This document shows positions 26,073 through 33,781 of a DNA stretch of 64,000 nucleotides, piece by piece. Both the position numbers and the translations under genes were made by a program. A model generated the notes under the pieces. The model ran no database searches. It was not told where the DNA came from and saw only the letters and a program-made list of their open reading frames with translations. Positions within the stretch are counted from its first letter, which is position 1; every line of letters starts with the position of its first letter. Origin of the DNA: G965267335 sp965267335 (GTDB lineage: Bacteria > Bacteroidota > Bacteroidia > Cytophagales > JAAEPT01); assembly GCA_965267335.1 (NCBI GenBank), contig OZ253953.1:1240001-1304000 (forward strand), read 5' to 3'.

Positions 26073-26924
26073 TTATTTGACCAGCATCACCGGATATAGT
26101 TTCTCCTCGTTAACGATGATATAATATATACCCATCGGTAGGAGTTGGCCATTTTGGTCTGTGCCGGCCCAGTATGAAGGGGTCACCAATTCGTTCACAA
26201 CCCGACCTTCCTTATTGTAAATTTTGGCGGTGCCTTGTTCTTGAATCTGGTGATTTGAAAATCCGGTTTGTAAGGGATAAAGGTAATTTAATTCTTCTTC
26301 AATATAGCTTGAGCCGATGTTAGGTGGAACCGAGCTGGTGTCTATTGTATAATATACATCCAGGACAATATGATCAATTAGTCCGATGATGGAGTCTTTT
26401 GGGTCGCTATCACTAAAATTGGCCTGAATATAAGTTTCAAACATACCGCCATTGAAGTCGGACGGTGTCCAATTGATCCCCCAGGTATCAGTGGTATCTC
26501 CATATGTTTGCCATGTAAATGAGGATGGCCATGCACTTGGTGAGGCTTTGTTGTCGCCCATAGGAGAGGAGTTAATACCTACCCTGACACTCACATCTAC
26601 CAACTTTGAAGTAGTACCCAGACTATCAGCTTTTCTATTAACTCTGAGGGAAAGCCCTATAATGTCCGCGGAATCGGGGATTGAAAAAGTGTATAATAAG
26701 CATCGGAGTGTCGCAACTGTGCTATCAGCAAAATAGTCAATAAAGATTGTACTCGAGTTTCCATCAGAGGTCTGCACACTATCGGAATTAGCATCCCATG
26801 AGGTGCCTCCTCCGGAATTTGTAAGTCCAAGTGGTGTGGTACTTGCTGTATACACGGTTTGAGCATTGATCAAACTGGTTGATATAGCAATGGTAAAAAC
26901 GATATGTATGATTTTTTGAATCAC
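26073..26924 (-). CDS. Secreted protein with gliding-motility/T9SS type-B-like C-terminal domain
   Basis: 283 aa. Signal peptide about 1-21 (ends LINAQ). Residues 22-195 form a beta-rich domain of unknown family. The last 60 residues, with KIYNKEGRVVNELV and AGTDQNGQLLPMGIYYIIV, match the pattern of gliding-motility-associated C-terminal domains (W/A-G...NG..LP.G.YYY). It starts 23 bp after the PorP/SprF gene on the same strand. In Flavobacterium, type B cargo such as SprB needs a cognate SprF-like partner encoded next to it, so this looks like a cargo-partner pair. Confidence 0.7.
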   Translation of the reverse strand: MIQKIIHIVFTIAISTSLINAQTVYTASTTPLGLTNSGGGTSWDANSDSVQTSDGNSSTIFIDYFADSTVATLRCLLYTFSIPDSADIIGLSLRVNRKADSLGTTSKLVDVSVRVGINSSPMGDNKASPSAWPSSFTWQTYGDTTDTWGINWTPSDFNGGMFETYIQANFSDSDPKDSIIGLIDHIVLDVYYTIDTSSVPPNIGSSYIEEELNYLYPLQTGFSNHQIQEQGTAKIYNKEGRVVNELVTPSYWAGTDQNGQLLPMGIYYIIVNEEKLYPVMLVK

Positions 26925-26947
26925 TTAATATTATTAACAGATAAGTA

Positions 26948-27850
26948 TCACAAAAGGTAACCTATTTGAAATTCCCAAATATTTGAATTTCTCAACCTAC
27001 CAGCACTGTACGGTACAGTATATGAAACTGATAATCGGATGGTTTGGTTGTTGAAGTTAATACTTTTCAAACCTGCTATAAGCAAAAAAGATTCCAAATG
27101 CCTATATGAAGCGCCTATTTGATACATATTTTTATAGACGAAAAGTCCGGTCCCGGCAATAACATTGTAACCTAAGGCTTGTCCGGGAAGGTAAAATAGG
27201 CTTAAGTCAATCTTGCGCAAGTGATCAATTTTTATTTTTTGATTCGCATGTAAGAAATAATGACGAACTAATCTTCTTTCTTCTCGAGTTGGACGTAATG
27301 TCGAATTAAATATGGATCCGGATGATATCCCGATACTGGTCTTTTTATATACAAAATTGACTCCAAGGTTGCCCGACAAGGTCATGTCACTGCCTCCAGG
27401 GTCCATTGGGGTCGCATCAACTACATAGTTGAATAGTTTGAGACTACCACCGGCTGCCAGTTTCATATCTTTATTGAGTTGGATTTTATAGGCGTATAGT
27501 GCATTTAATCTATTGAAATGCAGTATGCCGGCTTCATTTTCACTTTGAATGAAAAGACCAATGGCTTTGCGGTTCAGGCTATCCTTTTCAGGGGGGAGGT
27601 GATTGGGATTTAGCAAAATTCCGGCATAGAACTCGTTGTTTCTTCGTCTGAAGTTGGTGTACATTTTATAAGCTAGAGAAAGCTCGGTGTGGCTATTTCG
27701 AAAACTTTCACTTGGGTTGAAAAGAAACGGTGTAGCATCGTACTGCTGAAACTGAGCAGGAACCCAGTTACTATTTCCATCTTGTGCAATTGATATGTTA
27801 CACGAAAGATAGATGATCATTAGGGATAGTATATTGCGCTGTAAGACCAA
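26948..27850 (-). CDS. PorP/SprF family type IX secretion system membrane protein
   Basis: 300 aa. Signal peptide, then the family's N-terminal pattern AQFQQYDATPFLFNPSESFRNSHTELSLAYK, a set of alternating beta strands consistent with an outer-membrane barrel, and a C-terminal strand ending in EFQIGYLL. The frame begins with TTG at 27850; an ATG eleven codons in would leave a truncated signal sequence, so the upstream start is favoured. Known role of the family: outer-membrane partner needed for secretion or attachment of type B cargo. The neighbouring cargo gene fits. Confidence 0.82.
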   Translation of the reverse strand: MVLQRNILSLMIIYLSCNISIAQDGNSNWVPAQFQQYDATPFLFNPSESFRNSHTELSLAYKMYTNFRRRNNEFYAGILLNPNHLPPEKDSLNRKAIGLFIQSENEAGILHFNRLNALYAYKIQLNKDMKLAAGGSLKLFNYVVDATPMDPGGSDMTLSGNLGVNFVYKKTSIGISSGSIFNSTLRPTREERRLVRHYFLHANQKIKIDHLRKIDLSLFYLPGQALGYNVIAGTGLFVYKNMYQIGASYRHLESFLLIAGLKSINFNNQTIRLSVSYTVPYSAGRLRNSNIWEFQIGYLL

Positions 27851-27959
27851 CCGTAAAAAGTAAACGAGTTGCGAATAAATTTAGAGATAAAAAAAGACTT
27901 TGAAAGAATAGTTACATTTTTGAATACGTATTTGTTAATCTATTGACAAGCTTATTCGT

Positions 27960-28538
27960 GTGAAAAAGAATAAGGACAACGAAATATTAGAGTTGATTAG
28001 TATTGGTGAGCAGAATCGCGCTCTCAAACTAGTATTCAGGAATTATTTTCCGACAGTTTCTCGTTTATTGAAGAAGCGGGGAGGTAAAGCTGAAGACATT
28101 GAAGATATGTTTCAGGACGCTGTGTTTATCTTTTACAAGAAAGCATTGAAAGGTGATCTGGACAATAATTCAGATGTCGGAAGCTATTTATATACTGTGA
28201 CGAAAAATTTGTGGGTTAACAAAATGCAAAGAGATAATAAATCAATATCGTATGACAATTTGGTCACAGAGGAAACCGTTGAGGAGACTCCTTATTCTCA
28301 ATTAATTTCAGAGGAAAAGGAGAAAAATATTAGAGCGGTTTTTGCTCAGCTTGGAGCGCGTTGTGAAGAATTGTTGATTGCCAGATTTTATCATGGGATG
28401 AAAATGAAGGATATTGTAGAGAACTTGGGCTTTAAGAATGAAGACTCAGTAAAAACACAACAGTACAAATGCAAACAGAAATTACTGGAGCTGGCTAAAA
28501 GGCATCCGTGGTTTATAAAAGTGCTTAAAAGTGCATGA
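27960..28538 (+). CDS. ECF-type RNA polymerase sigma-70 family factor
   Basis: 192 aa, GTG start. Region 2 is visible (about 22-85: FRNYFPTVSRLLKKRGGKAEDIEDMFQDAVFIFYKK ... YLYTVTKNLWVNKM), as is region 4 (about 120-180: GARCEELLIARFYHGMKMKDIVENLGF ... VKTQQYKCKQKLLELAK), a helix-turn-helix for -35 recognition. No region 1 or 3, hence ECF. Overlaps the next gene by 8 bp, the usual sigma / anti-sigma arrangement. Divergent from porP/sprF with 109 bp between them. Confidence 0.92.
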   Translation: MKKNKDNEILELISIGEQNRALKLVFRNYFPTVSRLLKKRGGKAEDIEDMFQDAVFIFYKKALKGDLDNNSDVGSYLYTVTKNLWVNKMQRDNKSISYDNLVTEETVEETPYSQLISEEKEKNIRAVFAQLGARCEELLIARFYHGMKMKDIVENLGFKNEDSVKTQQYKCKQKLLELAKRHPWFIKVLKSA

Positions 28539-29622
28539 TCAGGAAAAACATATTGAACTAATCGAAAAAAAGTTATCAGGTCATTTATCTGAAACGGAGC
28601 TGAAAGAGTTTGAAATGCTTTGGAATGACGATGGGTTTCAAGTGCTTTTTGCCGAACAAAAGCAATTACATGAATTAATTGAAGGTCGGGGTGAAATAGC
28701 TCTGAAGGATGAGATAGGAGAAGCATTGCACCAACATAAAGCAAAGAGCCGGGCGCGTAAGTATTGGTATGCCTTAGGGCTTGGTCTTACACTCATAGGA
28801 ACTGGAATTTTAGTTTATAACTCCATAGGAGAAAAAGAAGAGAGTTTAACGGAAGTAGTCAGGCCTGATCAGACTAAAGATATAGTTCCCGCTATAGAAC
28901 CGGAGCTGAATATAGAAGGCCAAGACACTGTTGAATCAGGTACACGAAAAGAAGAAAAAATTAAATTCTCCGATAACCAGCAGCAGGAGTTTTTCGAAGA
29001 GGAATTAGCTGAAGAAGATTCCATACCTAGTAACGAGACCATTGAAGAATCAAAGGTAAGTGTCCTGAATAACGAGGATAAAAGTAGTGATACAGGAAAG
29101 AAGGATACTACTACTGACCCTTGTGAAGGAGTGGTTATTAAAGGAGCATTTGGCTCCAAGGCAAGTTGTTTAAGCCGTAAAACAGGAGTAATTTTTCCGG
29201 TTAGCAAAATTAGTGGCGGAAAAGCCCCTTATAGCTACATTCTGAATGGAAATATTTTTAAGAAAGACAGATTTGAGTCTCTTCCTCCCGGGGCAAATGA
29301 AATAATTATACAGGATGTCAACCAATGTAAATCAGAAGTTATCCATGTAGCAGTTGAAGCTGAAAATTGCCCTATAACAAAGGATGCCAAAATTTCTCCG
29401 TCCGTTGGTGAAGAATGGAGTATTCCGCTTGAGGAAGGGGATGCTGGTAGACTACAGATCTTTAATCAAGAAGGAAAAGTAATTGTGGATAAGATTGCGG
29501 AACACGGAGAAACCTGGGATGGTACTAACAATGGGCAAGTCTTGTCTGCAGGGGGCTATACATATCTATTGAAAACTACTAACGGTCGGGTGATAACAGG
29601 TACTATTTCTATCATACCATAG
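28531..29622 (+). CDS. Probable membrane anti-sigma factor with T9SS-cargo-like C-terminal domain
   Basis: 363 aa. Residues 1-75 are a charged helical cytoplasmic region (HIELIEKKLSGHLSETELKEFEMLW) like the N-termini of Bacteroidota anti-sigma factors, with no signal peptide. One membrane helix (ALGLGLTLIGTGILVYNSIG, 81-100) is followed by an acidic, probably disordered linker to about 200. A Cys-containing SprB-repeat-like unit (about 205-290: ISGGKAPYSYILNG ... IIQDVNQC) comes next. Residues 303-363 form a gliding-motility-type C-terminal domain (LQIFNQEGKVIVD, TWDGTNNGQVLSAGGYTYLL). The GTG start overlaps the sigma gene by 8 bp. Anti-sigma function is inferred from coupling and topology; a periplasmic cargo-like sensor is the unusual part. 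Confidence 0.65.
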   Translation: MHDQEKHIELIEKKLSGHLSETELKEFEMLWNDDGFQVLFAEQKQLHELIEGRGEIALKDEIGEALHQHKAKSRARKYWYALGLGLTLIGTGILVYNSIGEKEESLTEVVRPDQTKDIVPAIEPELNIEGQDTVESGTRKEEKIKFSDNQQQEFFEEELAEEDSIPSNETIEESKVSVLNNEDKSSDTGKKDTTTDPCEGVVIKGAFGSKASCLSRKTGVIFPVSKISGGKAPYSYILNGNIFKKDRFESLPPGANEIIIQDVNQCKSEVIHVAVEAENCPITKDAKISPSVGEEWSIPLEEGDAGRLQIFNQEGKVIVDKIAEHGETWDGTNNGQVLSAGGYTYLLKTTNGRVITGTISIIP

Positions 29623-29715
29623 TGCCTTAGTTAATGGTCAAGGAATCCAATTGTGAATTACTTTTTGGTATTTTCTTCCTGTTTTTCAGGTAATTTACTT
29701 ACACTTGTCAAAATT

Positions 29716-29723
29716 TATTTTTG
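29716..29723 (+). promoter_or_regulatory. Possible -7 box for the PhoH gene
   Basis: TATTTTTG fits TAnnTTTG exactly and lies 33 bp before the ATG, but the -33 position shows only AATTT. A purine-rich GGAAGAGG near 29741 may serve as ribosome-binding site. Confidence 0.3.
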
Positions 29724-29755
29724 AGCTAAATTAAACGCACGGAAGAGGATTTAGT

Positions 29756-31090
29756 ATGGCAAAGAAGAAGTCCGCAAGCAAGATATTTGTACTAGATACA
29801 TCAGTAATACTTCACGATCACAATTCCATCAATACCTTTGAAAAAAACGATGTAGCAATTCCGATTTCGGTATTGGAAGAGCTTGATATGTTTAAGAAGG
29901 GAAATGACAACATTAATTTTGAGGCCAGGAGTTTTACAAGAAAACTTGATGAGTTGTCAAAAGGATCAACCCTAAATGATTGGGTGGACCTTAACGGACC
30001 AACAAGAGGGAAGCTCAAAGTGATCATGAATGAGGAAAGTTCCCCAAATGCCTGTGAAATTTTTGGTGAAAATAAAGCAGATCATCGGATTCTGAATGTT
30101 GCCATCCGGATGAAAAATGAATATCCGGATCGTGAGGTGAAATTGATCTCCAAAGACATTAATCTAAGGATTAAGGCAAAGTCTCTTGAAATATCAGCTG
30201 AAGATTATGAGGCTGGTAAAGTAAAGGATGTTGATACCCTGTTTACAGGAAGGTCGACCATTCAGGGAATTGACAAGTCATTGATTGATAATATATATGA
30301 GAATGGTTACTGTGAGGCCTCCGAAGTACTTGATGAATTGCCAAAGGGTAACCACTACTATATTCTTAAGAATGGGAAATCATCTATTCTTACCTACTAT
30401 AACCCGATATTAGGGCGTATTGAAAGGGTTGAGAAGAGGAGTGCGTATGGAATTACTCCCAGAAATGCGGAGCAAGTTTTTGCATTGCACGCAATTATGA
30501 ATGATGATATAAAGTTGGTTTCATTGTCGGGTGTTGCCGGAACGGGAAAAACGTTATTGGCATTATCCGGATCGATTGAGCAGAAAAAGCAGTATCGTCA
30601 AATCTACCTTGCCAGACCAATTGTCCCGTTGAGTAATAAAGATATTGGCTATCTGCCCGGAGATATTAAGTCAAAGCTTAATCCTTATATGGAACCGCTT
30701 TGGGACAATCTTAAGCTGATCCAAAACCAATTCAAGGAGACAGACAGGGATTATAAGAAGATCACAGAAATGGTAGAGCAGGAAAAGCTAATGATCAGTC
30801 CGCTGGCTTATATTCGGGGCCGAAGCTTGTCAAATATCTGTTTTATAGTAGATGAGGCACAGAACCTTACTCCACATGAAGTGAAGACCATTATCACCAG
30901 AGCAGGGGAGAATTCTAAGTTTATTTTCACCGGTGATATTTACCAAATTGATACTCCCTACCTGGATTCACAAAGTAACGGACTTTCATATTTGATTGAT
31001 AAGATGAAAGATCATCCAATTCATTCTCATATTACGCTGGAAAAAGGAGAGCGTTCGGAACTTGCAGATATTGCCAACGAATTACTATAA
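29756..31090 (+). CDS. PIN-PhoH family ATPase (YlaK-like)
   Basis: 444 aa. The N-terminal PIN domain (about 1-135) has acidic residues in KIFVLDTSVILHD and in NKADHRILNVA. The C-terminal PhoH-like P-loop NTPase (about 235-444) has Walker A GVAGTGKT near 259-266 and Walker B CFIVDEAQN. PIN-PhoH proteins are RNA-unwinding ATPases joined to a single-strand ribonuclease domain, with likely roles in RNA processing. This is the long (about 440-aa) form common in Bacteroidota. Monocistronic, followed by a hairpin. Confidence 0.93.
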   Translation: MAKKKSASKIFVLDTSVILHDHNSINTFEKNDVAIPISVLEELDMFKKGNDNINFEARSFTRKLDELSKGSTLNDWVDLNGPTRGKLKVIMNEESSPNACEIFGENKADHRILNVAIRMKNEYPDREVKLISKDINLRIKAKSLEISAEDYEAGKVKDVDTLFTGRSTIQGIDKSLIDNIYENGYCEASEVLDELPKGNHYYILKNGKSSILTYYNPILGRIERVEKRSAYGITPRNAEQVFALHAIMNDDIKLVSLSGVAGTGKTLLALSGSIEQKKQYRQIYLARPIVPLSNKDIGYLPGDIKSKLNPYMEPLWDNLKLIQNQFKETDRDYKKITEMVEQEKLMISPLAYIRGRSLSNICFIVDEAQNLTPHEVKTIITRAGENSKFIFTGDIYQIDTPYLDSQSNGLSYLIDKMKDHPIHSHITLEKGERSELADIANELL

Positions 31091-31096
31091 AAAAGA

Positions 31097-31126
31097 GAAG
31101 CCAATCATTAATTAATGACTGGCTTC
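31097..31126. terminator. Hairpin after the PhoH gene, probably a terminator
   Basis: A 30-bp near-perfect palindrome: GAAGCCAATCATTA pairs with TAATGACTGGCTTC with one mismatch. It lies 6 bp after the PhoH stop. TTTT follows two bases later on the plus strand, and a longer T-rich run lies on the minus strand, so it may act in both directions. Confidence 0.55.
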
Positions 31127-31180
31127 AGTTTTACTCCTCAATTGTACACAAAACGAAAACTCTCTGAGTCTTGCTTTGTT
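31126..31180 (-). repeat. Interspersed repeat, copy 1
   Basis: About 55 bp shared with 31487-31540, including the core TTTTACTCCTCAATTGTACA and the following ACAAAACGAAAA block. In both copies the repeat directly follows a hairpin that starts GAAGC. Read on the minus strand both copies share a frame encoding FCVQLRSKT, so it may be the 3' end of a decayed repeated gene. Confidence 0.55.
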
Positions 31181-31455
31181 CTTCGTGATATACAAACATA
31201 TATCCCTTTGATGAGCTTTCATATCCCACTTCTATGAGTTTCTTATTTCATTAGGTGAATGACAAGCTTTGCCTGATAAATGCACGAGCCCCACTATGAT
31301 AATAAAATGACATGGCTATTCTATGGTTTGAAAACGAATAGAAGCTGAGGGCCAAATATTTTTGCCAATGATGGTTACGGAAATTTTCTAATGAATTGTC
31401 AGATTGAAGTAATCGGAATGGTACGCTAATATGGTGTGGGAAGTATTATAACAAA

Positions 31456-31486
31456 GAAGCTGACCATTTGTTCAATAGTCAGCTTC
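31456..31486. repeat. Hairpin preceding repeat copy 2
   Basis: GAAGCTGACCATT and its imperfect complement AATAGTCAGCTTC form a stem around a short loop. Its position relative to the following repeat mirrors the hairpin at 31097-31126. Confidence 0.45.
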
Positions 31487-31540
31487 CAGTTTTACTCCTC
31501 AATTGTACACAAAACGAAAAACTCTCTAAGTTCTGCTTTG
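31487..31540 (-). repeat. Interspersed repeat, copy 2
   Basis: Nearly identical to 31126-31180, differing mainly by one extra A in the ACGAAAA run and a few bases at the far end. The two copies are 361 bp apart in direct orientation. Confidence 0.55.
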
Positions 31541-31794
31541 TAATAACTTGTACGAATCTTACATCAATTAGTTTGGTCGGGTTGGTGTAAATAAATGAGC
31601 TGTTGTAGCCAATCAGGGATGTGTTTTTGCTGTCTGGGCAACGAAATAATGGATTTAAATTGAAATAAGAAGGTTTTTGCTGACTTTGTTTTTAAGGTGC
31701 AATCGGTGACCAACGAAAGAGGCCCCAATAATTTAAGTGATTACCTTACATATATGATGGGGTTGATAGGTAAATCTCTTATTGGTCTACGCAC

Positions 31795-31820
31795 AAAAAA
31801 AGCCCTCCATAGTGAAGGGC
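31795..31820 (-). terminator. Rho-independent terminator of fbaA
   Basis: On the minus strand GCCCT pairs with AGGGC around a 9-nt loop and is followed by seven T residues. It starts about 30 bp after the aldolase stop. Confidence 0.75.
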
Positions 31821-31850
31821 CTTTAATTCTGTTAAAGAAGAGTTACCTTA

Positions 31851-32927
31851 TTATAGTGTATTGATATTATTCAAATCTTCAAAAGCAGCTTTCAATCTTT
31901 CTTTGAATGATTCTTCTCCTTTTCTCAACCATACACGAGGGTCATAGTATTTCTTGTTAGGTGAGTCATCAGCTTCAGGGTTACCAATTTGGCCTTGAAG
32001 ATATCCTTTGTTTGCTTCGTAGTAATTCTTAACACCTTCCCAGAAAGCCCACTGAAGGTCAGTGTCGATGTTCATTTTAATAACACCGTACGAGATACCT
32101 TCTCTGATTTCCTGTACTGTTGAACCTGAACCACCATGGAATACGAAGTCAACAGGTTTAGGACCTGTACCGAATTTTTCTTCTATGTACTTTTGAGAAT
32201 TATCAAGAATCTTAGGAGTGAGTTTTACGTTTCCTGGCTTATATACACCATGAACGTTACCAAATGCAGCAGCAATGGTAAACTTAGGGCTTACCTTGTT
32301 TAATTCCTCATAAGCGTACGCAACCTCTTCCGGTTGAGTGTATAGCTTGGAGCTGTCGATGTCTGTGTTGTCAACCCCATCTTCTTCTCCACCTGTAACA
32401 CCCAGTTCGATCTCCAAAGTCATGTCCATTTTAGACATTCTTTCAAGGTAACGTTTACAAGTTTCAATGTTTTCTTCGAGTGACTCTTCTGAAAGGTCAA
32501 TCATGTGAGAGCTGAAAAGAGGAGTGCCATGAACTTTATAAAAATCTTCACTTGCGTCCAACATACCATCAATCCAAGGAAGAAGTTTTTTTGCGCAGTG
32601 GTCAGTGTGAAGAATGACAGTAGCTCCATATTCTTCAGCCATTTGCCACACGTGGTGTGCTCCGGAAACAGCTCCTTTGATAGCTCCTAATTGTCCTTCG
32701 TTTCCAAGGCCTTTACCCGCATTAAACTGGGCTCCTCCATTCGAAAATTGAAGTATTACCGGTGCGTTGATGTCTCTTGCAGTTTCCATAACTGCATTCA
32801 TGCTGTTTGAACCAATTACGTTAACAGCTGGTAGTGCAAATTCATTTTCTTTTGCCAGATTGAAAATTTCCTGAACTTTGTCTCCAGTAGCAACTCCAGG
32901 TTCAATCTTATTCATTATCTCACTCAT
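31851..32927 (-). CDS. fbaA: Class II fructose-bisphosphate aldolase
   Basis: 358 aa, the length of class IIA enzymes. Zinc ligands and catalytic residues are seen in ATVILHTDHCAKK (about 103-115), LEIELGVTGGEEDG, AAFGNVHGVYKPGN and FVFHGGSGSTVQEIREGISYGVIKMNIDTD. Cleaves fructose-1,6-bisphosphate to DHAP and glyceraldehyde-3-phosphate in glycolysis, or the reverse in gluconeogenesis. Single gene with its own terminator. Confidence 0.96.
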   Translation of the reverse strand: MSEIMNKIEPGVATGDKVQEIFNLAKENEFALPAVNVIGSNSMNAVMETARDINAPVILQFSNGGAQFNAGKGLGNEGQLGAIKGAVSGAHHVWQMAEEYGATVILHTDHCAKKLLPWIDGMLDASEDFYKVHGTPLFSSHMIDLSEESLEENIETCKRYLERMSKMDMTLEIELGVTGGEEDGVDNTDIDSSKLYTQPEEVAYAYEELNKVSPKFTIAAAFGNVHGVYKPGNVKLTPKILDNSQKYIEEKFGTGPKPVDFVFHGGSGSTVQEIREGISYGVIKMNIDTDLQWAFWEGVKNYYEANKGYLQGQIGNPEADDSPNKKYYDPRVWLRKGEESFKERLKAAFEDLNNINTL

Positions 32928-33086
32928 TTCTAATTACTTTTGTATTTCAAGTCTTCTATCCCAAAAGGGAGCATAAAGGTAATACTTTTTATGTACTAAT
33001 GCGATTTACACTTGCTAAAACAGATGTAAGTCCGCAATAAATAGTGAATAATTATTTCAGAGATAAATTTTTGGAGTGGTAAGCTT

Positions 33087-33713
33087 TTACTCGCAGTAGG
33101 TAGATACCATACCCGGAGCCAGGTCATGACCAAGTCTGGCTGCTTTCTCCCAATCAAGACAAGCACCTCCGATATCGGATAGTTTCTCTTTGGTTAGGCC
33201 TCTCAGGTAATACGCCTTATCATTGTCTTTATCTAAGGTGATTGCTTTATCAAAGTCTGCCAATGCCTGATCGTATGCATCCAGTTCGTGCTTCATGTAT
33301 CCGCTGACCCGATAAATTTCTGAGTATCCAGGGTCAATCTTTTTTGCTTTTTCCAATTCGATGAAGGCCTCAATAAATTGGTATCGCTGGTGCATTGCAC
33401 TTGCGAGTTTGACTTTCAGGTCAACTTCATTTGGTTTTAATCTTATAGCTTCCTTGTAATCACCAATTGCTAGTTCAAAACTTTCTTTGTAAAAGTAGCA
33501 CTGTCCCCGATTCTCATAGGCCTGAACAAACTTTGGTTCCAAAGCTATTGCTTCCGTATAAAGATCGATGGCCGCTGCAACTTCACCTTCACGAAATTTA
33601 GCGTTTGCCTCGTTATACTTAATTTTGGCTTCATTGCTTTGTGCGTTACAGAAAAAGGTTGGCACACACATTAATAGGAAAGAAAGTATTTTAAAATTCA
33701 TAAATTTCAGCAT
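33087..33713 (-). CDS. Secreted tetratricopeptide repeat protein
   Basis: 208 aa. A signal peptide (residues about 1-25, ending FCNAQ) is followed by five TPR-like units from about 30 to 195 (NAKFREGEVAAAIDLYTEAIALEPKF; NRGQCYFYKESFELAIGDYKEAIRLKPNE; and so on). The C-terminus GGACLDWEKAARLGHDLA resembles the Sel1/TPR endings common in Bacteroidota. The ATG at 33701 (MNFKIL) is an equally good start. No operon partner; function unknown beyond protein binding, probably periplasmic. Confidence 0.78.
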   Translation of the reverse strand: MLKFMNFKILSFLLMCVPTFFCNAQSNEAKIKYNEANAKFREGEVAAAIDLYTEAIALEPKFVQAYENRGQCYFYKESFELAIGDYKEAIRLKPNEVDLKVKLASAMHQRYQFIEAFIELEKAKKIDPGYSEIYRVSGYMKHELDAYDQALADFDKAITLDKDNDKAYYLRGLTKEKLSDIGGACLDWEKAARLGHDLAPGMVSTYCE

Positions 33714-33781
33714 TGACCTTGAGTTTATATACTGTTAAAATAAAAAATTGTTTTATAATCTAGTCGCAATTTTCAGACCAA

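Larger units (their letters stand above)
31091..31850. other. Gene-free 760-bp interval with repeated elements
   Basis: No convincing coding frame of family type is present on either strand. The interval holds two hairpin-plus-tail repeats (see 31097-31180 and 31456-31540) and the aldolase terminator at its right end. Minus-strand frames such as the open stretch around 31605-31740 lack starts and look like decayed coding sequence. Confidence 0.5.

Noticed and set aside
31605..31740. Minus-strand open stretch in the interval after the PhoH gene.
   Set aside because: No start codon and no recognised family; kept only as possible decayed sequence in the interval note.
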